Of a DNA stretch of 64,000 nt, positions 10,901 through 18,757 are shown piece after piece. The notes under the pieces are model-generated. The model saw only the letters and a list, made by a program, of their open reading frames with translations, was not told where the DNA came from and searched no databases. Origin of the DNA: Flectobacillus major DSM 103 (GTDB taxonomy: Bacteria; Bacteroidota; Bacteroidia; Cytophagales; Spirosomataceae); contig NZ_KE386491.1 of NCBI RefSeq assembly GCF_000427405.1, positions 1,657,001-1,721,000 of the forward strand, written 5' to 3'. A program made the translations under genes and the position numbers. How positions within the stretch are numbered: the first letter of the stretch is position 1; each line of letters opens with the position of its first letter.

Positions 10901-11172
10901 TAAGCAGTAGTAGCAAAAGCCTAACCCTTTTCACTACAAGTGCCAATATGGCTCGTAATTTCAGCGATAGCGACATCGACCTTTATAATAATTACCAAAG
11001 TGCTAATTATTATGACTTTACGCTTCGTACACAGGGGTCGGTAGGCACTATCAGGATTGATTATAAGCCTACAGCGTCGTCGCCAAGCTTTGCTGTTGAC
11101 AAAAACTTCACATTTGGTACTTCGCAGATTAGCTTGCCTCCAGTTTCGCCACGCAACTATTTCAAGTTTTAA
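4993..11172 (+). CDS. Giant secreted TANFOR-domain protein (2059 aa)
   Basis: The ATG at 4993 is preferred to an in-frame TTG at 4984 because a signal peptide (MKKILLILLLVCIALVENFAQ) follows directly. The first roughly 180 residues (IFPPPYSPRLKDY, then repeated beta-strand blocks with a late Cys pair) resemble the TANFOR domain described in Tannerella forsythia. The middle is a long beta-rich region. An Asn/Gly-rich flexible linker lies near residues 830-850. A glycine-rich region with repeated amphipathic strands follows, and then an Ig-like stretch near residue 1400. The C-terminus (SPRNYFKF) shows no classical type IX sorting domain. It is probably a large periplasmic or cell-surface structural protein; its function is unknown. 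The operon order is barrel, TANFOR, FN3. Confidence 0.75.
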   Translation: MKKILLILLLVCIALVENFAQQLNGITVQTIFPPPYSPRLKDYAPDGSNNSMIVILTNTNPNPVQVKLLGEIKGQNNGVRAITKANYQPSGPLTIPGNGIPLQIELFGSNQTMFNEDNLDISGIETQTLISGLIPQGYYELCIKVVPFNQLPANLNGSEPKGCVIIPITYIEPPRTTSPICDAGRAIPATNPQNIVFNWTPCVGNIAGARINYDFYLVKVPDGQNPNDAINNAIERNVGNPFVEKDLQVPNLIYGANSPELSEGLYAWAVVAKDNNEKVFLQNNGRSEVCVFKVGPQGERVSPEASTVKCKNAQIPADLVAVKQTTLVGKTIKLGNFELSVDQAAESVDGWAGNGRITWNYVPIKVKFTKLKVNASDEAITGLAEGSTEGFEMPGVTKPDLSTYKNISVDYLKQYTSTLTSKLWQDIKGQLAVSLPIGYDAGAGLIGINYMTIAPDGADMGALLNVKMPEDNSFLSMAATEMCMLPNKLFPNNAVLYLVKDFKPPYTPITFKQSHYPANDGTYAILTPDSVKHVHVEAEINLGQNVLQLNDSEGNVLPGDVISQLKFDFNRWSDWVATIQLPTFGLKDAKGLSVKGLEAFYDHSDFRNPMNFTPPAEYDGDRGNTFMGLYLHRVDVLLPKSLGGGNSRMSFAAQQMIFDKDGFTGRFTPSRYPLLDYTTGRMGKLAFAIDSFEVLIVKNALIRGSMVGKIQLPISTDMLDYSCNLRNGLDTVRMVVKPKAQGYNVPIFLANMKIYPNSSFYANFVKDKDPEISFDLNGEMTIDAKAPIDFLVPDLVFEKFSISSLKSKGGDEMGNTGIYINTGNWNLEGGLFGDNNNGGNNNGANNNGRGGPSLLDNEGYPAMAEEGKNQKLGGFPIQLIPPKFVKNNIGLGLEFGVKINVGGEEASLANATGTVQVLGNIEVQNGKLTPVFKGVYPSRFTIAGQFGPAHVEGEIKMFYGNAQHGTGLNGWAKVKIPSLVAVEASILFGKKDDFFYGYMDASVVTNPGFVIVPPLTLTGFGGGLYFNMRQDGSIGEKLESKPLTAEERRDLSSQPGVTKSGLVYVPQRGAWGLKARVYLSLADARLMTGSVGMEAGFSNGALNNFNANGRINVISKDGMPDDNTALVQGNVAFNYTATGNYDVSADLQVKILTASVQVPFRMHFSPREWHIKLGDPYDVNRRVSFNILDLNLAVVKAKIGANFYMAMGNDLGDMPPLPSPVESFLGTIPNNADAQRNSQINAVKNVGAVGVDSDGKVTSVPDFSILVGGQYNGLFEANVAILSLNAQAIIGFDAALTHGVVCSEGGSTAGGWNGWYAQAQLYAYLKGGAYIDLDVWFASGKFAICTLEAGALLKGGLPNPAWVNGRVKVQGTVLGLIKVNTGFDISLGEQCTPQYQEGSGLDGIAIIGDISPNGGEPVETDEPITVSFNTSIGEDYEIGMPDGSVKTYRFKLKNYSLTYADSKNGGKLTTFDGFAEPEWVNDKQQLILNKNKHFASTSKHTFTIAVAIDEVGGGQANAGKYEERKAVFTSAKQPDYIKFKDIEYTWPLEGQNYFLKGQLPKGLIHGQIPSEAFKATLDGEGNGTENSMMQSIGGGYVYNAVFIPKDGGDTLTTSVTYDNQSDVTFDIPAGLQNEKVYRMEIRRIYKNGLKLGSAVNTMLANSMIRNKATVGRMSFMLRDKEDYFYVNQNSLAPIKAGASAATRTKVVYDIVFKTSKYNTIGEKLAAVNFEKGEYKNTNNSQSNDYLVFDLKPSGSNNENFDDAELFGYNRNGRAIPALLKVTTTIKNSGYEAYLLREVYTPIVNFGAKNVNINYGYQEWRKQIGLGTPDNAVAVGRQLSYLSSIASMQTSTSFNIGSSVSTLNNSSASSSSNTGGIIKSIGTPVIGSAINFSRIDNIIGPDFFAFSLEEEPTRAYQFTYRVDHLAYHDFYAVKLFGAKMNTNRQILRNYLGNWKQVSSFPFSLSYGGIDISSSSKSLTLFTTSANMARNFSDSDIDLYNNYQSANYYDFTLRTQGSVGTIRIDYKPTASSPSFAVDKNFTFGTSQISLPPVSPRNYFKF

Positions 11173-11239
11173 ATTTCAGACCTCAGGGGAATTACTCAAG
11201 CGTAATTCCCTAGGTTTCATATTCAAAATATTTATTTCT

Positions 11240-13402
11240 ATGAAACGCATTTTTGTACTCATAGCCATTTTGACAATAACAGCTTTTGACATTGTGATGG
11301 CACAAAAAAATAACAATATCCTTTCCAATGAAAAAGCCAAAGTTCCTTCTATTCAGTTGCTTACTCGTAATTATGGCGACTCAATAGTACTTCGGTGGGC
11401 ACCTACAAAAGCCGCCCACTGGTTGGTTTCTACCAAAAAGGGTTTTAGGGTACAACGTACAGAAGTTACCAAAAATAATCCACAAGGTACGTCGGTGATG
11501 CTAACCCAAAGCCCCTTACGCCCCATGACCTTTGAGGTCGTAAAACAACATTATTCTAAATACGACAATTATGTGGGGGCCGCTATACAAGCCCTCTACG
11601 ATACCAAAACAAATAGCGAGTTTAAAGCTGATTTTGCCAATATTCTCAAAACCACTACTGAACAAAACAACCGCTATGCTACTGCCATGATGGTAGCCGA
11701 TTATAGTAAAAATGCCGCCACGGTACTAGGGCTAAGAATTGTAGATAAATCGCCCAAAAACCAAGAAGCTATTTATGTGTATAAAGTTTGGATAGATGAT
11801 ACAGAAAGCATAAAAGGGAATATCCCCAAAGACACCGCTTCGGTGGTGGTAATTCCCCAAGAAAAATCAAAAGTTTATGCTCCGCTTACAGCAGGAGTTA
11901 TCAATGGTGACCGACAAATTACATTGCGTTGGTATCGCATGAACATTGATGGGCAATTTTCAGGTTTTTTTATTGAAAGAAGTGAGGATGGTACTTTTTT
12001 CAAAAGACTCAATAATACGCCTTTTGTACAGTCGCCTGCCGATGCCGAATACCTAAAAAGAGATACGGTATCGTACAGAGGTATTAAAGACCCTAGTTTG
12101 GCTTCCACATTTACCGATTCGATAGGCGTAAATTATAAAAAATTTTATTACCGAATTGTAGGTATAGATGCCTTTGGCGAGCTAAGCCCAAGCTCTGATG
12201 TGATGGAAGGAATAGGCAAAGACTATACTCCACCTACTGCCCCCAAAAATCTTAAAATAAAAGTGGTAGACAATAAAGTGGCTATTTTGACTTGGGAAAA
12301 ACACAAGCAAGAGGCCGACTTAAAAGGATATGCGATTGCACGTGGGGGCTCAGTCAATGGCCCATTTAATTTTGTAAAGCAAGACCTGCTGTCTACTCAA
12401 ACCCTAACTTTTACCGACCCCGACCCACAGCCTTATACTGGCAATTACTATATTGTTGGGGCAGTAGATACCGCTGGTAATGTCAACTACACATTACCCG
12501 TAGTAGCCAATATCGAAGACCGTACACCACCAAGTGCCCCAACCAACATTGTAGCCAAAGCCGATGCACAAGGCCGAATAAAAATACAATGGGCCAATAA
12601 TCCCGAAGCCGATGTTGTAACCTACAAAGTGTATCGTTCTTATCGTAAAGAGAATAAAGCTTATACTCAAATCACTCCCGATGGCACAGCCTTGGCCGAA
12701 TTTGTAGACTCCTTACCCGTCAAAAACCTACTCAATAAAGCCATTTATTACAAAATTGTGGCCATCGATCTAAGTAACAACCACTCGGGGTATTCGGTAG
12801 CATCGCAGGCCATATTGCCCGATACCAAAGCTCCTACAAGCCCTATTATCGAACAGATTACTATCGAGAAAAAAGGAGTGAAGCTAACCATTATTCCAAG
12901 CTCAAGTAACGACGTATCGGCACATACGATTTACAAAAAAGAAGACAAAGGAACATGGCAGGTATTCAAAAAAATCAATGGACTCCTCAACAGTAGCATA
13001 GTTGTGATAGATTCGGCAGTAAAAAACAATCAACATTATTATTACAAAATCGAAGCTATTGACTATGCAGGCCTCAAATCGCCAGAAGCGGTAAGTACTC
13101 CAATTGCTTTTGTAGGAAATACATCACAAAACCTTATCAATAACCTGGTGGGTAACTACGATGTCACTACCAAAGCCATTCAGTTAAAATGGACCTGCGA
13201 GGCAAGCAATATATCACATTATGTAGTTTATCGCTCGTTTAATCAATCAGGCTTATCAATGTACGAAACCGTAGAAACAGGTCGGTTTGTTGATAAAAGT
13301 GCCATCCAAAACGGTACATTTGAGTATGCCGTGCGAGTTTATTTTAAAGATGGCACCAGCCATAAACTTACGTCTCCTATTAAAGTAGAAGTACGACAAT
13401 AG
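11240..13402 (+). CDS. Secreted fibronectin type III repeat protein
   Basis: The start at 11240 is chosen because a signal peptide (MKRIFVLIAILTITAFDIVMAQ) begins there; the frame is open further upstream into the preceding gene. The 720-residue protein contains about five fibronectin type III modules, recognised by repeated PTAPKNLKI/PSAPTNIVA starts, central Trp strands and YYKIVAID-type ends. Such modules mediate protein or polysaccharide contacts outside the cell. It lies 67 bp after the TANFOR gene on the same strand, so the three genes probably form one transcript and one surface structure. No type IX secretion C-terminal domain is seen. The partner role is inference. Confidence 0.8.
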   Translation: MKRIFVLIAILTITAFDIVMAQKNNNILSNEKAKVPSIQLLTRNYGDSIVLRWAPTKAAHWLVSTKKGFRVQRTEVTKNNPQGTSVMLTQSPLRPMTFEVVKQHYSKYDNYVGAAIQALYDTKTNSEFKADFANILKTTTEQNNRYATAMMVADYSKNAATVLGLRIVDKSPKNQEAIYVYKVWIDDTESIKGNIPKDTASVVVIPQEKSKVYAPLTAGVINGDRQITLRWYRMNIDGQFSGFFIERSEDGTFFKRLNNTPFVQSPADAEYLKRDTVSYRGIKDPSLASTFTDSIGVNYKKFYYRIVGIDAFGELSPSSDVMEGIGKDYTPPTAPKNLKIKVVDNKVAILTWEKHKQEADLKGYAIARGGSVNGPFNFVKQDLLSTQTLTFTDPDPQPYTGNYYIVGAVDTAGNVNYTLPVVANIEDRTPPSAPTNIVAKADAQGRIKIQWANNPEADVVTYKVYRSYRKENKAYTQITPDGTALAEFVDSLPVKNLLNKAIYYKIVAIDLSNNHSGYSVASQAILPDTKAPTSPIIEQITIEKKGVKLTIIPSSSNDVSAHTIYKKEDKGTWQVFKKINGLLNSSIVVIDSAVKNNQHYYYKIEAIDYAGLKSPEAVSTPIAFVGNTSQNLINNLVGNYDVTTKAIQLKWTCEASNISHYVVYRSFNQSGLSMYETVETGRFVDKSAIQNGTFEYAVRVYFKDGTSHKLTSPIKVEVRQ

Positions 13403-13514
13403 GGCTATATATAGCTTCTTGCTAGTTTTCTAATGAAACCCTTTACTCATATTTTAGTTTTATCAATAGTCTTTTGAAAAACAAGCAAGGATGAATAAGT
13501 ATTTCATGTTTTTT

Positions 13515-13550
13515 CCTCTTAGCAAGTAAACCCATTTGCCTGCTAAGAGG
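13515..13550. other. Long unexplained hairpin
   Basis: CCTCTTAGCA and its exact complement TGCTAAGAGG flank an inner GTAAA-CCCA-TTTGC pairing. Together they form a stem of about 15-16 bp with one mismatch. The T run precedes rather than follows the stem, so it is not a standard plus-strand terminator for the FN3 operon, although that remains its likeliest role. Confidence 0.5.
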
Positions 13551-13648
13551 AATACAGAACAGCTATATTCAAAGCCAGATTTTAATTATGTTTTTATACC
13601 AAAATCGGTTTGAATTTTATAAATTAACTCAATAATATAAGAGCTTTC

Positions 13649-13729
13649 ATGACGAATACTTTTACTAGCAAACAAATGGTGAAAGAAGGGTTCTACATTG
13701 TGAAAATTAAAACAGAGGAGATTCTATAA
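13649..13729 (+). CDS. 26-residue upstream small ORF, translationally coupled
   Basis: A short frame (MTNTFTSKQMVKEG...) ends in TAATG, so its stop overlaps the ATG of the next gene by one base. This arrangement is typical of translational coupling. Whether the peptide is functional or only a leader is unknown. The remaining sequence from 13403 to 13648 has only the hairpin at 13515. Confidence 0.35.
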   Translation: MTNTFTSKQMVKEGFYIVKIKTEEIL

Positions 13730-14217
13730 TGAAAAGACTAGTAAAACATCTACAGAATAATAGAGTTGTGGTTTTTGACACAGGTAAATTTGATGATTGG
13801 TGTGTTTATGTTGTAGAAAATAATGGTAGCCGAAAAGCCCATTTTGATGAAACGTACTTTAGTGATTTACACACAATATCGTATAAGTATGATAATAACA
13901 AAGTGTATCATGATTTTGTAAAGATTTATGAGCAAACCACCAAGGCAATAGACCCCGTAGTACTAACCTTAATCGACGAAATTGTAGAAACATATTATCA
14001 GGAAGATAAGCTCTTAGTGGAACAATGGTTTACCGTCATCTATGCAGGGATGATAGCAGAAGAAAATAAGGAAAAAGCAATATTAAAGAAAAGAGTTAAG
14101 AGATTGGGAATGCATCAGGTATTGATATTGAATATACCCGCAAAAGAGGCCGCAAGATTTAGTTATGGTAAAAAATGGAGAGAGCTAGACGCAATCATGA
14201 AATCCATAGGGTTTTGA
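13729..14217 (+). CDS. Conserved-looking hypothetical protein
   Basis: A 162-residue soluble protein with mixed alpha/beta character and no signal peptide or transmembrane segment. The N-terminal half has beta strands with a WCVYVVE segment. The C-terminal half is helical and lysine-rich, with a KKRVKRLGMHQ segment. I do not recognise a family and assign no function. Its start overlaps the stop of a 26-residue ORF by one base. It stands between the FN3 operon and the convergent tRNA-Arg gene. Confidence 0.6.
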   Translation: MKRLVKHLQNNRVVVFDTGKFDDWCVYVVENNGSRKAHFDETYFSDLHTISYKYDNNKVYHDFVKIYEQTTKAIDPVVLTLIDEIVETYYQEDKLLVEQWFTVIYAGMIAEENKEKAILKKRVKRLGMHQVLILNIPAKEAARFSYGKKWRELDAIMKSIGF

Positions 14218-14350
14218 AAATCAGCACTCTAGCGTAAAGATAGTCGGTGAATACCCTCAAAATACACACCTCTTTTGAAGGTATCAAGCGAAATACACCA
14301 CTTCCCCAAAATACAATCACACTCATAAAGCCAATATACCTATGTGGAAA

Positions 14351-14378
14351 CAAAAAAAGCGAGCTAAATAGCTCGCTT
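14351..14378 (-). terminator. Terminator of the minus-strand tRNA-Arg gene
   Basis: AGCGAGCTA-AA-TAGCTCGCT is followed on the minus strand by a run of T. The same stem occurs at 61842-61867 beyond the prophage, which identifies that copy as the terminator of the other tRNA-Arg gene. Confidence 0.85.
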
Positions 14379-14402
14379 GTAAGTCATTGAATATCTAAGT
14401 TG

Positions 14403-14476
14403 TGGTCTCGTAGGGATTCGAACCCCAAACCTCCTGATCCGTAGTCAGGTGCTCTATCCAATTGAGCTACGAAACC
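14403..14476 (-). tRNA. tRNA-Arg (anticodon ACG), intact sister copy
   Basis: A 74-nt cloverleaf: acceptor GGTTTCG/CGAGACC, D-arm GCTC...GAGC, anticodon stem CCTGA/TCAGG with loop CTACGGA (anticodon ACG), and T-arm with loop TTCGAAT. The 3' end reads A-CAA, so CCA is not encoded. The gene body and 70 bp of upstream DNA are identical to the plus-strand copy at 17202. It contains the same 16 bp sequence used as attachment core by the prophage and is therefore an unoccupied potential attB. Confidence 0.95.
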
Positions 14477-14514
14477 TTTTTCCTTTCTTACAGCGTTGCT
14501 GTGTTTCGGGACTG

Positions 14515-14546
14515 CAAAATTAGAAGTTTGTTTTTAAAATACAAAA
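14515..14546 (-). promoter_or_regulatory. Promoter of minus-strand tRNA-Arg
   Basis: On the minus strand: TTTTG (14542-14546), a 19 bp spacer, then TAATTTTG (14515-14522). This fits the Bacteroidota -33/-7 consensus. It is the same promoter as that of the sister tRNA. Confidence 0.8.
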
Positions 14547-16549
<2,003 letters not shown>

Positions 16550-16557
16550 TAGTTTAA

Positions 16558-16592
16558 TAAACGCCCTAGAATATAAATCTCTAGGGCGTTTT
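16558..16592 (+). terminator. Intrinsic terminator after the ABC-F gene
   Basis: AAACGCCCTAGA and TCTAGGGCGTTTT form a 12 bp stem with a short loop, followed by T-rich sequence. Confidence 0.9.
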
Positions 16593-16612
16593 ACCTTTAA
16601 TCCCAGTTAATC

Positions 16613-17065
16613 ATGAAAAAAATCGTATTCTTCATTCTTACCTTTGTAGTAGTATTGTCATCATGCAAAAGCAACGATGACAACGTAACCCCAACCAAAA
16701 CAAATAAGGAATATATTTCGGCCAAAACATGGATACTCGATGAGTTGTCGAGCGGAGGTGTTATTACGATTTATAAAAAAGGAGCTACTACCAATCTATA
16801 TGATTTCAGTAAATTAGAATTAGTGCTAAAATCCGATGGAAGTGTAACTGGCACTGATTACTTAGGTCAGGCTATCAAAGGCGGTACATGGGCAGTCAAT
16901 AGCGATCAGACCAAAGTAATATTTACGAATGTCAATATTCAAAGTTTGATACTATCTGGCGAGTTTACGCTCAATAAGATTAATGATACCAATTTTGATG
17001 TTAGAGGCAATGTTTCTTATGAAGGACAAAATATAGATGCCATAGTAAAGTTAATAGCAAAATAA
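16613..17065 (+). CDS. Small predicted lipoprotein
   Basis: A 150-residue protein with a type II signal peptide; the mature protein would start at the cysteine of VLSSCKSNDDN, and the residues after it suit surface or outer-membrane anchoring. The body is beta-strand rich with a WILDELSSGG start and a GGTWAVNSDQTKVIF segment. This pattern is often seen in lipocalin-like small lipoproteins of Bacteroidota. The specific role is unknown. It lies just after the ABC-F terminator and before the plus-strand tRNA-Arg. Confidence 0.75.
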   Translation: MKKIVFFILTFVVVLSSCKSNDDNVTPTKTNKEYISAKTWILDELSSGGVITIYKKGATTNLYDFSKLELVLKSDGSVTGTDYLGQAIKGGTWAVNSDQTKVIFTNVNIQSLILSGEFTLNKINDTNFDVRGNVSYEGQNIDAIVKLIAK

Positions 17066-17131
17066 ATTTAGGCTGTAAGGTGTCTTATTATCAGTAAATT
17101 ACAATTTATTTTCAAAATATCTTACATTTTG

Positions 17132-17163
17132 TTTTGTATTTTAAAAACAAACTTCTAATTTTG
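17132..17163 (+). promoter_or_regulatory. Promoter of plus-strand tRNA-Arg
   Basis: TTTTG at 17132-17136, exactly 19 bp, then TAATTTTG at 17156-17163. This matches the Bacteroidota housekeeping promoter consensus. Confidence 0.85.
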
Positions 17164-17201
17164 CAGTCCCGAAACACAGCAACGCTGTAAGAAAGGAAAA
17201 A

Positions 17202-17275
17202 GGTTTCGTAGCTCAATTGGATAGAGCACCTGACTACGGATCAGGAGGTTTGGGGTTCGAATCCCTACGAGACCA
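17202..17275 (+). tRNA. tRNA-Arg (anticodon ACG), prophage attachment gene
   Basis: Same cloverleaf as the sister gene at 14403, anticodon ACG in loop CTACGGA. The last bases (from 17261) are the att core shared with 61803-61818, so the gene is rebuilt by the integrated phage. After the discriminator A at 17275 the sequence reads CCA, so this copy encodes its CCA end. Its sister (CAA) and the displaced chromosomal end at attR (CGA) do not. The final two bases of CCA come from the phage side. Confidence 0.95.
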
Positions 17276-17276
17276 C
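17261..17276 (+). other. attL core (ATCCCTACGAGACCAC)
   Basis: A 16 bp sequence at the 3' end of tRNA-Arg, repeated exactly at 61803-61818. Flanking bases differ on both sides, which defines the repeat as the recombination core region. Confidence 0.9.
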
Positions 17277-17312
17277 CAGAAAGAAAACCTGATACGTTCA
17301 GGTATAAGCATT

Positions 17313-17344
17313 AAGCCTCACAATAACATTGTGAGGCTTTTTTG
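17313..17344 (+). terminator. Phage-supplied terminator for tRNA-Arg
   Basis: AAGCCTCACAAT-AAC-ATTGTGAGGCTT followed by a T run, 38 bp after the tRNA. It replaces the native terminator now displaced to 61842 and insulates the integrase region from tRNA transcription. Confidence 0.9.
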
Positions 17345-17355
17345 TTTTCGTACTT

Positions 17356-17446
17356 TTGCACCACGTTGCACCAGACGACACCAGAAAGAAAAAAAGTTAC
17401 ACCAAAAAGGTGCTAGTATTGTTACACCACTGATGTTACACCAAAA
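17356..17446 (+). repeat. Cluster of CACCA arm-type repeats
   Basis: Direct repeats: TTGCACCA at 17356 and 17366, ACACCAG near 17378, GTTACACCA at 17396, 17421 and 17435. A matching GTTACACCAAA lies at 61734 near attR. Position and orientation suit integrase arm-binding sites. The last copy ends 2 bp before the integrase ATG, which suggests autoregulation. Confidence 0.6.
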
Positions 17447-17448
17447 TT

Positions 17449-18666
17449 ATGTCTGCTATATCTTTTAACATTGAATTAGACCCGAAAGAAAAGAAAAACG
17501 GGAAACATGAAATACGCATCAGAATGAGTCAAAATCGCAAGCATAAGCGGTTTAATATTGGCTACGCTATCGAAAAAAAGCTCTGGAATACCGAAAAACA
17601 GCAGGTTAGAGCTACTCATCCACTGGCGACTATCATAAATGCTGCTATCCAAACAAAACTGATGGAGGTGCAAAAAGAGTACCTTCAATCTGTCCCGCTC
17701 GAACAGCCTATTTCTATAGCCGAACTCCAGAAAAAGGCAAAGCGTGATGTGTCTGGAGGTGACTTTGTTTCGTACTTTAAGGAGCGTTTAAATACTTATG
17801 AAAACGGGTCAACTCGAAGAACGTTAGAAAAAGTTCTTACTAAACTAGAAACATATCTAAAGGGAAAGGAACTCTACTTTACCGAAATCAATCACGATTT
17901 TCTGGATAACTATGTAATTTATCTCCGAAGAGTGCTTGGTAACTCTGATAGTACCATACACCATAATGTAAGGACACTTCGAGCTATATTTAACCAAGCG
18001 TTGGTGTCTCAGCGATATGTACCAAAAGGTATATCCCCATTTTTTGGATACAAATTATCCAAAGGAAAAAGTAATAGAAGTAAATTAAACATAGAGGAGA
18101 TTGAGAAGATTGAAGCTTTTCAACCTGCTGAAGGAACTAATCTTTTCCATGTAAGGAATTTCTTTTTACTCTCTTATTATTTATTAGGTATGAGAGTTTC
18201 TAGTATGATTAAACTTAAATGGACCAACATAGACGGAAATCGTTGTAAATATCATGCAGCAAAAGGCGACAAGCCTATGGATGTCCTTATCCCACCTCAA
18301 GGGTTAGAAATCTTAGAATACTATAGGAATGAAAATAAAAGAGGTTCTGAATATATTTTTCCTTTTCTTAAGAAGGGTGAGAAAATTGACCCTTCATCCA
18401 AAGAAGATGCAAAAAAGCTAGAATCTATCACAGCAACTGTCAACAATAATCTTAGAAAACTAGCCAAAGATTTAGGCATTGAAAAAAAGATTTCTACTCA
18501 CGTTGCAAGGCATTCTTTTGCATATACTGCTCGTAAGAGGACAGGAAATGATATATATGCTATTCAAAAAGCTCTCGGTCACAGCTCTGTGTCTGTTACC
18601 GAAAATTATTTTGGTAGTGAGGAGACTGTTGAGGCTGATAATTTATCAAAACTCATGTTTGATTAG
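17449..18666 (+). CDS. int: Tyrosine site-specific integrase of the prophage
   Basis: A 405-residue Bacteroidota-type tyrosine recombinase that integrates and excises the phage at tRNA-Arg. The N-terminal region is an arm-binding domain with IRMSQNRKHKRF, followed by a SAM-like core-binding domain near residues 100-200. The catalytic domain shows the first arginine in LLGMRVSS, a lysine in AAKGDKP, the HVAR box, GHSS, and the nucleophile Tyr387 in ENYFG. It starts 172 bp from the att core. The start ATG at 17449 follows directly after the third GTTACACCA repeat. It is convergent with the tail operon across a shared terminator. Confidence 0.95.
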   Translation: MSAISFNIELDPKEKKNGKHEIRIRMSQNRKHKRFNIGYAIEKKLWNTEKQQVRATHPLATIINAAIQTKLMEVQKEYLQSVPLEQPISIAELQKKAKRDVSGGDFVSYFKERLNTYENGSTRRTLEKVLTKLETYLKGKELYFTEINHDFLDNYVIYLRRVLGNSDSTIHHNVRTLRAIFNQALVSQRYVPKGISPFFGYKLSKGKSNRSKLNIEEIEKIEAFQPAEGTNLFHVRNFFLLSYYLLGMRVSSMIKLKWTNIDGNRCKYHAAKGDKPMDVLIPPQGLEILEYYRNENKRGSEYIFPFLKKGEKIDPSSKEDAKKLESITATVNNNLRKLAKDLGIEKKISTHVARHSFAYTARKRTGNDIYAIQKALGHSSVSVTENYFGSEETVEADNLSKLMFD

Positions 18667-18674
18667 CCAATAAA

Positions 18675-18703
18675 AAAGCATTCTCATAAAACGAGAATGC
18701 TTT
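18675..18703. terminator. Bidirectional terminator between integrase and tail operon
   Basis: AAAGCATTCTC and GAGAATGCTTT form an 11 bp stem flanked by A and T runs, placed between two convergent genes. Confidence 0.85.
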
Positions 18704-18757
18704 AACAATTAATAGTTCTACACCTATTATTCTTGATACGTGTCATATATTAAAAAG

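Larger units (their letters stand above)
14402..14546. repeat. 145 bp inverted repeat, copy 1 (tRNA-Arg plus promoter)
   Basis: Reverse-complementary and apparently identical to 17132-17276. It covers the tRNA-Arg gene and its promoter. The pair brackets the ABC-F and lipoprotein genes. Confidence 0.9.
17132..17276. repeat. 145 bp inverted repeat, copy 2 (tRNA-Arg plus promoter)
   Basis: Reverse complement of 14402-14546, apparently without mismatch. Its last 16 bp are the attachment core of the prophage. Confidence 0.9.

Noticed and set aside
17217-17468. 83-codon frame over the tRNA 3' end
   Set aside because: Begins inside tRNA-Arg and covers att core and terminator; no protein-like composition.
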